Source: Medicago truncatula (taxonomy: Eukaryota; Streptophyta; Magnoliopsida; Fabales; Fabaceae). Taken from it: a DNA stretch of 64,000 nucleotides. The position numbers and the translations under genes were made by a program. The stretch covers positions 49,394,494 through 49,458,493 of the forward strand of contig NC_053045.1 of the NCBI RefSeq assembly GCF_003473485.1, given 5' to 3'. The notes below the pieces were generated by a model. The model saw only the letters and a program-made list of their open reading frames with translations, had not been told where the DNA came from and did no database searches. Positions 22,650-35,025 of this stretch are shown piece by piece. Numbering within the stretch: position 1 is the stretch's first letter; every line of letters starts with the position of its first letter.

Positions 22650-25400
22650 TGTGCTTATTTGTGCTATGGAATGCAAAATATAAGAGTGTGTGTGTTAGTT
22701 TTCTATTTCCTTCTTCTTGTTAGTGTAAGTTACAATCTACCCTACCTTCTTTCTAATTATTCCCCTTTAGGTCCTTCCTCTATCTCTTATCCAAAATTGA
22801 ATCAACGAGATCTCTCTCGATCATGGTTTAATCTGATTGAACTAGATGATCAATGATAAATAAGAAAGAATGAAATATTAAAAATTAATCTTTGAGTTGT
22901 ACTTCGTAGACTTGTGTCAATAAACAAATTTACAAGATAATAAAGGTTTAGTTGATTTTTTCATATTGCAAAATGCACACAAATAATAATTCAGTGAGGT
23001 TTCATCCATAGTGTTTCGGAACCTAATTCATTGGGAAAGAATTACAAATATTTTTGAAAAGCATGTGCTTTCTGCAACGTTTGACCTAAGTCGGGTAGCT
23101 TCAAACTATTAGGCATGTTGAAGTTGTAAACAAGGTTATTGTAAAGTGGGTCAAATGAGATTTAGATATGAAGCCAAACGAAATAAGGTCACACAATTGG
23201 TTAATGTCTTGAGTGCATAAAGAAAATCTTTCGACACAAAAGGAAGATGCACAAATGTAAAAGGATAATCACTTGATTACTGCAGAATCACTAGTAAAGT
23301 GGGAATGTAAAACCTTGAGCACAATGGGCACCTAAAATCGATGAATGTAACATAAAAAAAAAAAAAAGATGAATTATTAGGATTTATACGTAATAATGTA
23401 GGTCCTAAATATGTAAAATTGACTCTATATGCCTTGGGATTAATGGTTAAAAGTGTATTAAGTCATGCTTCTGTCGTATGCACGATGATTGTCTTCGCAT
23501 TCTCACAATCTATTTATCTCTATTTGCATGTGTGATGTATTTTCATGCACACATATGGTTTTGCGTGTTTCTTTTCGAGTTTACTAACAAAGATTCTTTC
23601 GTACGCATATCATGAGTGTCGTACCTTGGCGTGAAATTACAACTAAAACCCAATTTTATGAATCACCTCGAGTTAAATCAGTTATATCTTCGTTTCCCTC
23701 ATTCTCTACACAAATTATCTCCTACAAACCCTAAAATTCAACTTTGGCATATTCATGCTATGGCAACATGTTAAAACATTCTTCATTCTTCATCAACCTT
23801 GCAACCATGTGAAATCTTGTGATACCCAAATTAAGTCATTTTCTTCAAATCCCTAACTTTGAAATCTAAATTCACCGTTAATGTTTATCAAGCTCTTGAT
23901 CATGGACAATTATCACATAGTTAAGAACACTTCTTATTAATTTCATTCCATATTCTTCATTAGTGTGGTTTATTTTTCTCTTTGTACATTAAGCCTTTGA
24001 ACAATGCTCTTCGAGTAAAAAACCTCTATATGTTAAAGGTTTCGTTATTGATGAAGAAATGAAAAAGTGTGAAAAACCCTAATCTACTACTTTCACTCGT
24101 GCATTAAGTAAGAATCTTATTTTCTTATAATAATTTTAGTTTCCTTCCTAGATTAGTATTCTCATTATGTTTTGTTTTGACATTTTATTGAAGAGTTCAT
24201 CTTATGTTGTGTCTAAGATGGAATTGAGACCCTTATATCATTAACATCATCTTAGGTAAGAATTAGACCCTTGAACTGTCTCAATCGATTTAGTAGATGT
24301 TTCTTATGCTAAGTTGTTACTATCATATGCCTCAGGAGCATTACATGTGTTGGTGGCGAATGAGCCTCTCTCGGGAAAGCCAATGATGTCGTCACAAGAG
24401 ATTTCACTACTTACCTTATGTAAGAGGTGAGTTGTATCAATCTGCAATCATGAACATATTGTATCTAGGACGAACAAAAATGCCTTGATTCTCTATCTTA
24501 TCCGAGTAAAAGCCAGTTGCCGAGCTTTATCTTATCGAAACCTAATTAATTAATTGTGTAATCGGACGAGTGAGATTAAAATGGAAACTATAATAAATGA
24601 TATTAAAGTATTATATTCTTTATGTTACCCTAACTGCGTAAACAACACTGCCATACTCGCGAGGGATTTTGTCCCGACATATTCACACGTTTACAACAGT
24701 ATAATTTTGCTCATGCCACAATACAAGGGAGGGCATTCTTATAATTAAGAAAAAGTACATTTAGTTGAAATTAACATGTCGTGAGACTTTCGCTTGCTTA
24801 TCTGTCGGGATAACTAGAATTATTCCTGCGCAAATACTTGATTATAATTGAATATATGAATTACTATGTCCGATGCGAACTATATGAAGGCATTACTAAG
24901 TAAAGCAAAGAAAAGCATCCAATTGTTATTCATACCGGATAACTAGAATAATAATAATAATAATTTATACTATATATAAAGAAAGTAGACCGTATTGGAC
25001 CGACTATTTCTCATTCTAATTATAAATTTAAGTAAATTTGACCATAAGATTACTATTTCGTTGGTGTCATTATAAAAATAAGAATTAATATTATATTTGT
25101 TATATTTTCTTAAAACATATTATATTTATTATCTTGTTTGTATCATTGAAAAATACAAGGTTCCTTTGTTACATCCTTAAAAAAAAATTTAATTTGTTAC
25201 GATATGAAAATGCAAAATATCTATTATTTATAGATATAATTTTAATCAAAATTAAATTAATTTTAATCAAAATTTCATAAAAGGTATTGCTTGTAATTTA
25301 TACTGTTAGCGCAACAAAAAAGAGCAGATAGACAAATACAAAGTGTCTGTCTAAACGCTAGTAGTAGTAATAATAATAATAATAATTGGATTATAAATGC
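22650..25400. other. spacer, no gene supported
   Basis: About 2.7 kb with no convincing frame. Part of it (22980-24800) is less AT-rich and could be decayed retrotransposon sequence, but I see no LTR, primer-binding site or protein match. A short AAT microsatellite lies at about 25366-25386. Confidence 0.4.
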
Positions 25401-25507
25401 TTACTAGAATCAAACTACGTGACATTTGATAAAAGGTTCCGTATAAATACTAGACAAATAGAACTCACATCTCAAAACTATCAATATACCCTTTATTGAG
25501 TTCACGC

Positions 25508-25563
25508 GTTCACGCACATTGATTATATATACGACACGTTCACGCACATTAGTTATATATACG
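25508..25563. repeat. tandem repeat, two copies
   Basis: GTTCACGCACATTGATTATA (unit of 30 bp from 25508) is followed by GTTCACGCACATTAGTTATA (from 25538). Each ends TATATACG. Two near-identical units. Confidence 0.75.
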
Positions 25564-25821
25564 TAAACTCAGTTTACAAATCAATGAAAAAGATGTTGAT
25601 TCCGTCTTTAATCTTGGTAGGTATTGGTTGCACATTCATGGTGGTTTGTGGGTGAAAAGGAGTGAAGGTTCAAAGTGATAATGAAAAAAAGGTTTTAAGA
25701 AATTTACATAGAGAGGACAATTTTGGCATCGTTGTAAAATTTTAAGTAAATTTGGGTGCAATTAGAATTATATGGAGTGAGACTAGAAAAAACCTAAATA
25801 CTAAATTGGCTCTGAATAGAA

Positions 25822-25899
25822 ATAAGCATATTTTTGTACCAAAAAAAAAAAACACATAAGCATATTTTAGTGAAATTGAATGAGACATAAGCATATTTT
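25822..25899. repeat. triple direct repeat with one poly(A) micro-insertion
   Basis: ATAAGCATATTTT occurs at 25822-25834, 25856-25868 and 25887-25899. The first gap holds TGTACC, A12 and CAC (21 bp). The second gap is 18 bp without an A run. The sequence after 25940 (GATCGGAGGAAGTA) is a Stowaway-like right end, so this may lie inside an eroded MITE. Confidence 0.55.
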
Positions 25900-26034
25900 A
25901 GGATTAGATACATTAGATATTAAATGAATTTAAAAAATTGTTTTTTGTTTATAAATGTGATCGGAGGAAGTACCGTATTGTTGTTAATTTCCTCAACAAC
26001 AAAAGAGTGCACCTCTTTCAGAAGAAAAAAAAGC

Positions 26035-26130
26035 ACCGCGAATAAATGTAATGTCTGGGGTTCAAACATCGTCCTCTGCATATAACAATGTATTACTCAT
26101 GCCAACTGAGATATGCTTAGAGACACCGTA
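26035..26130 (-). mobile_element. tRNA-derived SINE (degenerate)
   Basis: Read on the minus strand, TATCTCAGTTGGCATG is a tRNA A-box and GATGTTTGAACCCCAGA a B-box, about 40 bp apart with TTATATGCAG between. The order and wording match the better copy at 41457-41604. Confidence 0.65.
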
Positions 26131-26413
26131 TTGGTAATGTTAATAGGTATCGTTGTGATTTTGAATTATTATTGTTATATTGAAGTTGCATTCATAATTT
26201 AAAGTTTAACGATTTAGCGACCAATTTATCCATTTACTGTTAATTTCAAAGGACATTTTGCTCACAAATGTAAAATTTGAAGGGGGCATTTGCACGTAGT
26301 TATAAGGTGTGAACGAATGTTATTGTTAGGAAAAAAATATTTTTTTAAAATAAAAAACAATTACCCCGTACGAGTGGCATAATGTTTTAGACCACTGGCA
26401 TGCCACATAAACT

Positions 26414-27108
26414 AGGGGTGTTCGTGGGTGGGTTTGGGTTGAGTTTGACCAAACCCAAACTCAAACCAAATAGGGTACTCCGATTTGGGTAAGGTAAAAT
26501 AACCACCCGTTATACTATTTGGATGGGTTTGGGCAAATCCACTAATTTTTGGGTTGTGTTGGATTGGGTAATGGGTTACCCAACTTATTTTTCTATTTTT
26601 TAATATTAAATGACTAAATGACAAGTCCTTATAACTTTTTTTGAAAATAGTACTCTACTTTTTTATTTTCTTAAAAAAATATTTAACTTATTGTACTATA
26701 ATTTTATGCATCATAGAATATCAAATAATAAACTTCATCATAAAATACTTGCAACAAACTAAAGTTGCATGACATAAAATTGCATTAGTATCAAAATAAC
26801 AAAAAAGTGTAACATATTAATTTGTAACTCTAGTATATTTTGATTTTCAATATATAGGGTAGAATGTGTATGTTTTGGAAATATAACTTTCTTCTACCCT
26901 ATGAAAATAAAGATAAAAAATATTAACATTATTGGGCAAGTGAGTTTTTTGGGTTTGAGTATGGTTTTACTCGAAACCCATTTATTTTTATGGATTTTCC
27001 ATTTTTAAAAACCATACCCACCCAATTACCCAACTCAACCCATTTTTTTGGATTTTTTGAGTGAGTTTGACCGGATTTTCTGGGTTGCCCCAACACATAA
27101 ACACCCCT
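26414..27108. mobile_element. hAT-like non-autonomous element, AGGGGTGTT ends
   Basis: The left end AGGGGTGTTCGTGGGTGGGT and the right end (reverse-complemented) AGGGGTGTTTATGTGTTGGG are inverted. Subterminal GGGTTTGGG/CCAAACCC words (left) and CCAACTCAACCC (right) recur, giving chance open frames on the minus strand. About 695 bp with no transposase. An 8-bp target duplication was not recognisable. Confidence 0.65.
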
Positions 27109-27109
27109 A

Positions 27110-28379
27110 TAAAGAGTCAATGAACACGTCATATTAACTAGTGTAATAGATAAAACTATCGAAGCGGTGAATTTACACACGTTTAATAATTTTAGGTTTT
27201 TTTTTGTCTTGTAAGAGTTTACAATTTGATGGGTTTTTTTATGGCTATTTACTCCTACATAAATATTGTAAATGTGAATGGGAGGGATGAGACAAATTTC
27301 CAGTTCACACGTTTTCAGTGTAATTGAGAGGCATATTGAATGTGTTGGCCAATTTCAAGTCATCTTAGGAGTGATGACAACTTATCATTTGTCTTTTTTT
27401 CCAAGAGAAGACATTAAAGATGAAGCAGGTTTGTTTCAAAGGATTCATATTCAGATGAGTGACTACAGTGCACTTCATCCGATCTCAAATACAAATACAA
27501 GTTGGTTAAAGAAGCCCTTGATATATAGTATAAATTTGTAGTATGAAACTTATAATGTTTTTTTTCTAAAAGCATGAAAATACATCATAATTGTCCTCTG
27601 GTATTTTTATGTTCTATGGTATTTTTATCTTAAATAACTATATCACATGTGAAACTTAGGTCAAGTGCACACAATCAATCCATTGGTTAGGATTTTAGAA
27701 GCAGAATTTCACATGATCATCTATTTGAGAAATAAGTGTGACCATACTTTTATCATTCACATTTGCACTTATTTCACATGTTTTTCCCCTACAAAAGATA
27801 TGAATGAGTTGCCCATTCATACACGTCTACAGATGAGGCCAAAACTAATATCAAATGGAAACTAGTTAGCAACCGGTCGTTTGGTTTCAAATATAAATAA
27901 CAATATGTCAAAAAAAGTTAATGTTTTTTTGTCGTAATTTTGAAATAAATATGTTAACTTTCTCGATATTCATTTCTTCAAAAAAAAAAAAAAAACTTTC
28001 TCGATATTCATTACACAATATGCAGAGGAGCGATTTCAAATTTGTGATTCTCAATTTCTATATTGTATGTTATTTTTCACCGTTAGGCTATTTAAGCGAA
28101 GAAAATATTAATCAGAAGAAAAATGAAAATGAGATTACATCATACATTTCCTACCTTATTCTTTTATCGGTTTATCCCCTCTTTCTTATCGGGACAAGAG
28201 AATCATACATAAAGAAGAAATTGCATCAAAACCTAATCATCATATTCTTTATCGGTTTTATTTGAATTACTTTACAAAAAAAAAAATTAAAATCCAAATC
28301 AAACAAATTTGATGCACCATATTTTTTTGTTTGATTAGGAAGCTAAAGAGAAAGGAAAAAAGAAGGACACAATTAAGCT
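27110..28379. other. AT-rich spacer, no gene seen
   Basis: Open frames at 27278-27541, 27665-27865 and 27921-28265 show no domain. The last one spans a poly(A) micro-insertion. Nothing else is recognised. Confidence 0.4.
27956..28012. repeat. poly(A) micro-insertion with 19-bp perfect direct repeats
   Basis: AACTTTCTCGATATTCATT is perfectly repeated at 27956-27974 and 27994-28012. Between them is a 19-bp insert, TCTTC followed only by A. This is the cleanest example of the class. Confidence 0.85.
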
Positions 28380-28740
28380 CTAAGGAACCATGTTTATATA
28401 GAGTCTGCAGAGAGAAGGTTCATGATCGGTTGAAGGAGAGTGATGGACCAAGAGATCAATGCTAGAAGAAGCTCTCAGCTTAGTTAGAAAGTCTGCAAAA
28501 CTATTTTCTTCTCTGAGTGTTTGAGCAATGCGAACATGCCAACCTTGATGAATAAGATCTTTGATGTCGTGAATTAAAGTAACATATTTGTGAAACCTTA
28601 GAGTTGGAATTTGGAGAATATCAGTACAATGAAGAGAATATGCGAAACAAGTTATATCATGCACATTTTGATGCTTGGCCAACAATAGTCCCTAATGAAT
28701 AACATGGAACTCAACATGGAGGATATTAGAGGATCATGGA
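28380..28740 (-). pseudogene. RNase H-like domain fragment (retroelement-derived)
   Basis: The frame shows the C-terminal part of the plant RVT_3/RNase H-like domain: GLLLAKHQN, SLHCTDIL, RFHKYVTLIHDIKDLI and the closing TLREENSFADFLTKL. The preceding conserved stretch (VEFHVIH) is separated from GLLLA by a TAG where Gln is usual. No start codon or upstream domain remains. A decayed fragment of a LINE or of a related host RNase H-like gene. Confidence 0.75.
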
Positions 28741-28813
28741 AGTAGCCCCAAGAAATTAGAGATTTATTTCCGGTTGACATGCCATATTTGTGCGAGTGAA
28801 AATTATCATGTGG

Positions 28814-28986
28814 GGGAACGGATCCTCTCAATTAATTTTCTCTTATGTCTCTCAATTGTTATCAATCTCAACATTAAAATTTTTTACTCAGTTTTTACAT
28901 TAAAAATCAATATCATCTTTGTTAATTGAATTGTGAGATTGATAATAATTGAGAGACACGATAATTTTTTTGAGAGGATCCATTCC
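28814..28986. mobile_element. MITE, GGRAYGGATCCTCTC ends, 9-bp target duplication
   Basis: The left arm GGAACGGATCCTCTCAATT and the right arm (reverse-complemented) GGAATGGATCCTCTCAAA extend about 50 bp each, including CTCTCAATT and TATCAATCTCA. A perfect 9-bp repeat ATCATGTGG flanks it at 28805-28813 and 28987-28995. Same family as 12889-13056. Confidence 0.9.
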
Positions 28987-29431
28987 ATCATGTGGATAGT
29001 GTGGTGTTGTGTATGTATTAGGTGAAGTCACGTGTGTATTGACAACGACTAATAATTTTTAATCATAGCCAAGACTTTAATAAAAAAAGGGAAAATAATT
29101 TTTAAATACCCAACAAATCATTGGAGAGATATAAATAAATAAAAAGGTCGTATTAACAAGTGTCCTTAATATTTTTTTTAAAAAGCAATTGATAAGTTTT
29201 ATGTAGAAAAATAGTTTTTTTATTATAATACAAAGTTTCAGATAAAATTTTCACTACAAGCTTCATAATAATTACCTTTAGTGCATTTGTTATCATTTCT
29301 CATAAAAAACGGTCATACTAACTTATGCATTTATGTAGGTTACTATGTGATAGGCCGAAAATGAAATGTGGGATAAATGTACAAAAGTTAAGAGTATTCA
29401 ACTAAATGCTTTAGAAAAGGTGTATCGTACA

Positions 29432-29519
29432 TGTTTAATATTACCCCTCGTGTTCCATCACCCTATTATTTTAGTTCTCCATGATAGAATGATGATATCA
29501 GAAAATCGAAAACAAATCT
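29432..29519 (+). repeat. duplicated promoter block, copy 1
   Basis: This block, with CCCCTCGTGTTCCATCACCC and GAATGATGATATCAGAAAAT, recurs almost perfectly at 37954-38044 upstream of the second dioxygenase gene. Here it ends 116 bp before the ATG of the first gene. It marks the upstream edge of the tandem duplication. Confidence 0.9.
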
Positions 29520-29544
29520 AGCTGTGAAGCAGAAGTACTAGTAC

Positions 29545-29552
29545 TATATAAG
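29545..29552 (+). promoter_or_regulatory. probable TATA box of dioxygenase gene 1
   Basis: TATATAAG lies 83 bp upstream of the ATG at 29635, directly after the conserved promoter block, in a context (AGTACTATATAAGCC) that fits a plant core promoter. Confidence 0.6.
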
Positions 29553-29634
29553 CCATTTTGATATCAAAGGTCCATAGTTAGAAATTGTTATCAAGTGAAG
29601 CTAAATTGGAAGTGAGTGGTATCAAACTAGGAAG

Positions 29635-32600
29635 ATGGCAGGAACGGCAACAGTGAATCTTCCAATCATAAACCTCTCCTCACCTGATCGTCTTTCCTCA
29701 GCCAATTCCATCCGTCAGGTTTTTCTATACTAATTTTCTTTGAATAAAATATTAGTTCAACGCTTGCGAAATTAATGCAAATATGTTTAATAATATAGGC
29801 ATGTGTTGAGTATGGTTTCTTTTACCTTGTGAACCACGGTGTGGACAAAGATTTTATGAAGCAAGCGTTCGAGCAGAGTGCAAAGTTTTTTTCACTTCCA
29901 ATTGAAGACAAAATTAAATTGAACCGCAAGGAGTACAGAGGTTATACTCCTCTCTATGCTGAGAAACTTGACCCTTCACTCTCCAAAGGTATATATCTCT
30001 TTTCAAAAGACTAGCTACACTAGACCAATGAATAAGGTGTAAGTTTAAACTCAATTACCAAATCAGGAATTAAACAATGTGGTCCCTCCTTTAAAAAAAT
30101 GTGGTCCTAAAATTACCTTAATTTCAAAACAGATGTATGAGATTGATATATGATAGACGCGGTCCGATCCATGACCATAATTTCAAATTAACACATAAAA
30201 ATTTAAAATTCTATATCATTATGATCTTTTGGACAATTTTAAGGATTTAAATCTATAAACTCAACAATGAGGTCAAGCACTAAAGCTACTAGCAAAAAGT
30301 TAAGTCATATAAAATAAAGATAAAGTCTTTAAAAGAGGAACACCTTTTATTTTAGAAGTTGGTTTTTTTAAAAATGAGTTAGATTCAATATAAAATTTTA
30401 AAGATATTGAAGTTTATCTAAGATTCGTTGGATCAACCATCATTTATAAAACATGATCTATAAAGCCCCAAATACTTTAAAATGGAGACGTACCCGTATC
30501 AGATATCGATACTGATACTCGTAGTATCGACCCCAAATATTTTTTTTATTTGTATGAGTATGTGTATTTTATGTTTAGCTACCTCAATAAAATATATTTT
30601 AACTATTTCAAATAAATATATTTGTCGAAAGTTAGGATAAATAAGATGCTTAAAAGATTATCAATTGTTTGATAGATTTATTTGGTCTTATTTCGACACT
30701 TTTGATATCTTAATAAACTTCAAAGAAAACTTTGTTAGTAATGAAAATTGTAAGAACAAAGTTATATAAGTAAAATTTGTGAGTAATGAAAATTGTAAAG
30801 AGAAAGCTACATAAGTAAAACTATATAGTTTATTTTGCTTATATAAGTAAAAAATTTGTGAAATTTTCTTCTCATAGATTACTTTTTTTTTACAAACTAA
30901 AATGATATATAATAAACAACGATGAATCACTCCGCACAAGATGTGTAAAAGATGATGCAACCAAAAGTATTTACAAGGAAAGGTGCCAAAACAACATAAG
31001 CGCCTTCAACAAAACAAGAAACTAGTGAACGCCCATACACAGGAGAGGGTGTTTCCACCAATCATGATAACTGTAACTAAAAATTGCATGTTTTGATTTC
31101 AGCCAAAGAAAAGAATTTAGCTTAACTTTTTGTAGGAGAGAAGAAGGATTACAGGCCACATTATTAAATACGCAGCTGTTCATTTCCTTCCAAATCACCC
31201 AAACAAAAGCAAACTAAATTACCTTTAGATGGAGATGTGTAAATCTAGGTAAGCCATCCATATGAATAAACTGATTAAGGTGATGTCGTGGTGATGTCGA
31301 AGCTCACCAGGCAGAACTGCTGAAATGCCTAGCCAACGTAACACTGAAGGCCAAATAGAACTAAGAATTTTACATCCCAAAAACAGATGTCTAGCCGTTT
31401 CCAAATTACCGCAAGTTGCCGAACAGGTCGTATCAGTTGCTGGAATAACCCGCCGTCTTGCCAAAATATCTCATGGATTAAAATTAATATATTAATTTAA
31501 AAAAATATTTTATTTTATTTTGTTATATTTAGCCACTTTGTAAAAAATTGGTTAGATTCTTCACTTATTTGTATCTTTGTTTTTCATTAAGAAAATGTTG
31601 ATTCTACAATTGTTGAATTTTATGAAAACTTTAATATAAAGTTTTATTACAAGCAGGTGATCCAAAAGAGAGCTATTACATTGGCTCTTTGGAAGATACC
31701 ACTAGTGTTCGTTTGAATCAATGGCCTTCTGATAGTATGAATTTCCTTTGTGCTCATTCTTAATTAGGAATAATGAAAATTAGTTTCGTATACATGGTTT
31801 GTTTTTACATAAGCTTAATTACTTGAGGTGGGTTTTTTTTTTTATTGCATTGATACTCCAGAATTACTACCAAATTGGAAACCCACAATGGAATCCTTAT
31901 TTTGGAAAACACTGTAAGTTTTATTACCCTTCAAATGTATTTTTCTCTAAATTATTAAATTTCAATATTCTTCTTATGTTCCACAACAGGTCAGCTGGCA
32001 AAGAGTTGTTGTCTCTAATTGCCTTGTCTTTGAATCTTGATGAAGATTACTTTCAGAAGATCAGTGCCTCAAACAAACCGGATGCTTTTCTTCGCCTTTT
32101 GCGCTATCCAGGTTTGTTAATCAACGCGGTTCAATTTTGCATGTGATCAATTTGGCAGGCAGTAGTTCACTTCACAGTTCTAATATCAATTTGAAATACA
32201 TTAGGTGAATTGGGATGTTGTGGTGCCTCTGCTCATTCAGATTATGGCATGATCACTCTCCTAATCACCAATGGTGTTCCAGGACTACAGGTTCACATCT
32301 TTCCTTTAATATAGTTTATGTTTAAAGTTAGTATTTGTATAATTAATGACTTAAACATTCATATTTAAAGATATGCAAAGAGAAGTTGAAGCAACCTCAG
32401 GTGTGGGAGGATGTGTCTCATGTAGAAGGGTAAGTGCATGTATAAAAACTTTGTAATACAACCACTTTTAAGTCTATATAGTATATATGTTCTTTTTCTT
32501 CCTAGTGTTAGGTGATTTATGTTTGAATATGCAGGGCCATAATTGTGAACATTGGGGACATAATGGAGAGATGGACAAATTGTGTATACCAGTAAATTCC

Positions 32601-33886
32601 ATCACTCATTCACTTAAAAGTTATTTCTTTTATCAATGTTTATATAAATCATTTCTGTCATTACTCTTGCAGGTCAACCCTTCACAGGGTGATGCCAACC
32701 GGAAAAGAACGCTATTCTGTAATTACTAGCCACTTCCTTGTTTGCTTTATTTGATGAGGTTTTCTAGTTCTATAACATGATTTAAGTATGCATTTTTAGT
32801 AAAATATGAGTAGTGATGTGCAATTTTGCAGGTGGCATTCTACATGGATCCACCTTCAGACTGTATAGTGAAATGCTTTGAAAGTTGCTGCAGTGAATCA
32901 TCTCCTCCCAGGTATAGAAAAGTTTTAACCAATTAGAGTTTGTTTAACAAGCTAGACTGAATTAAGAGTCTAGTATGTGTCTAAACACACAAAAAAATAT
33001 AATAGAGTTCAATTTCGAGTGTGTTAAAAGAAAAACGGTTAACTGGGATGACCTAATTAATGTGTAAGAGAGATCTTGTAATAAGAGGAATACTTGATGG
33101 ACCCGCTTCGTGTGCAATTGGTGTTTGTACGAGTCAAATTGCACGATTGAAATATTTAGAAGATCAAAAGTGCGATTAAACTTCGTTAAGTGGGGCTCTT
33201 AATTAAATTTGATTGCAATATGAGTCTCTTATACCCTGAAGAAGAAAAGCTAAGGCAAAAACAATTATTAACAATGTTGGAGAATTTAGTTAGCTAGGAG
33301 TGACCAACATTGGGTATCAAGTCCCCTCACTATAAATTATTGAATTCTATCTATTCCAAAAGTTTTTCTTTACATAGACTTCTATGTGCATACTTTGTAT
33401 TACAGTGAATTTTCAGAAATCAGTGTGAGGCACAGTAATTTTGTAAAAGTTACAGAGTGTTGTTTTTACAAAATCATGATGGCTCACGGTAATTTCAACA
33501 AATTCAATATGGTACCAAACATGTACTAAACAACACAAGTTTACAAACGAAAGAGACACATCCTTGCAAAATCTACAAAGTATAGCTTCACAAAAATACA
33601 GTACTCATCCACTATAGTTAAGACAAACTTACTGTAATTCTAAATATGTACCGTGTAAATTGTAAATCTCATGTGCTTGCAGAAAGTCTTTTTTTTCTTT
33701 CTTGATGGAACTAAAAGTGTTCTTTATCAATATGAAAGTTACATATAAATCTTATTTTTATGCGGAAGATGCAATAACTTTTTGTACATTCCATGCAGAT
33801 TCCCTCCAATACGTAGTGCAGACTACTTCAATGAGCGATTCAAGCTCATATATGGGTCTGAAAAGGATCTTAAATGGTCCCTTTAG
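29635..33886 (+). CDS. 2-oxoglutarate/Fe(II)-dependent dioxygenase, array copy 1
   Basis: A predicted soluble oxygenase of the plant DOXC class, resembling the At1g35190/hyoscyamine-6-hydroxylase-like branch. The substrate is unknown. Eleven exons join in frame: 29635-29718, 29799-29988, 31657-31734, 31862-31913, 31990-32111, 32205-32290, 32371-32429, 32535-32591, 32673-32718, 32832-32911, 33799-33886, giving 313 residues, normal for the family (about 310-330). The N-terminal DIOX_N part holds YGFFYLVNHGV and YRGYTPLYAEK. The iron ligands are HSD (H186, D188) and H247 in STLHRVMP. The 2-oxoglutarate-binding RxS is R256-Y-S258. Against copy 2 it lacks four residues just before the HxD motif (GCCGASAH) and one Ser in exon 2. 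Intron 2 carries a reversed LINE fragment. The reading frame is intact throughout, so it may be functional. Confidence 0.9.
30882..31468 (-). mobile_element. 5'-truncated LINE inserted in intron 2 of dioxygenase 1
   Basis: On the minus strand, a zf-RVT zinc-binding domain (CGNLETARHLFLGCK, WPSVLRWLG) is followed after frameshifts by the usual LINE C-terminus (FLWLKSKHAIFSYSYHDWW), a stop near 31023, a 3' untranslated region and an A8 tail. Flanks TCTCATAGATTA (30870-30881) and TCTCATGGATTA (31469-31480) are a 12-bp target duplication with one mismatch. About 587 bp remain. Frame disruptions show that it is dead. Confidence 0.9.
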
Positions 33887-34997
33887 TCTATGATCACCGA
33901 AGGAATGCACTTTCTTTCTGAAATCTATATCCGAGGGAAAATGGGTGATCCCTGACGATTTTGGGGAAGAGGAAGAAGGTTCTGAAGAGGCAGATGTCGA
34001 AGAGGATGCATGCTTATCTTGCTTTTAGTCTCTTGTATTTTGGGGAAATAATGTTAGAATATTTTCAGCCCTTTCGGTTCGCTTTTAAATATACAGTAAT
34101 CTTTCTCGAATATCTTTGTGTTTAACATCCTTTGCGTGAATATTTTCTTTTCGTTGTTTTGTTTAATGTTTTGTCAAGAGTAGTGATTCCATACAATGAT
34201 GATGTTTTAGCATTACCTTCAGAGTAGTTTATCCAAATGTCTGTTCAGAGTTGTTTTGTTTTCCAAACAAGTATGATCTTGGCGGAACCTCTAAGGTTCT
34301 TTGTCCCAAGTGTGAATATCCCATCCCAAGCTTGGTGTTCTACTTGATGTACTAGTGGTGGTGGAGCAGTTGGATGCTTCCTACCTCGTGGCGAAGGCTT
34401 AGTTCGTTAGGAGAGACTAGGCTTTACTAAGGGTCCGTTTGGTTTGAGAATTAGGAGGGGAGGGGAGGGATTTTAACGGAGGGGAAGGAAGGGAGGATAT
34501 TTTAATTAAGTTTCTTTGAGATGGATGATCCAGTACGAGTTGATTAAGCAAGAAGATGGAGATTGAAGACTAGTTCAAGGGAAACGAGGAACTAGAGTTG
34601 AAGAAGGAGCAAGGATTTGAGTAAGGAAGACTTTAGGGTTTGCATCTCATCATTGTTATCATATCATGGTAACAAAGATGGGTTTCCTCTATTCACTTAT
34701 ATATAGAGTTTTTATCTAGAGAGTTTTTATCAAGAATTGATCAAGAAAAGGTTTAAGCCAATTAAATTTTCTGCTGGCAGGAAATTAAGGGAGGTAATGG
34801 GGTGTAATTAAGAAAAGATGTGGAGTAATTGTACTGTCTAGATGTTTTCGTGAAAAATAGGCATATAATTTGTATAGGAGTTTATATTTAGGGACTAGAT
34901 ATTCTTTAAATAGGCATATAATTAGGGTAGGAGGTAGTAGTGATTTTTATTTATTTGGCATTATTTACCAAATAAGTCAACGATAATTTGCATTCAT
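33887..34997. other. downstream region of dioxygenase 1
   Basis: Likely contains the 3' untranslated region. A 44-codon frame at 33894-34028, lying 7 bp after the dioxygenase stop, ends in a very acidic tail (GEEEEGSEEADVEED, then ACLSCF and stop). It could be a captured exon end or chance. A one-sided GGGTCCGTTTGGTTTGAG element end lies at about 34433. No other gene was seen. Confidence 0.35.
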
Positions 34998-35025
34998 TAG
35001 TTTCCCAATATCACATTGTAATTTA

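Noticed and set aside
26412-27180. Two minus-strand frames rich in Pro, Gly and Asn
   Set aside because: Both are made by the GGGTTTGGG-type subterminal repeats of the hAT-like element.
34431-34540. GGGTCCGTTTGGTTTGAG sequence with G-rich repeats
   Set aside because: Looks like one end of a MITE, but no matching inverted end was found, so it is not called as an element.
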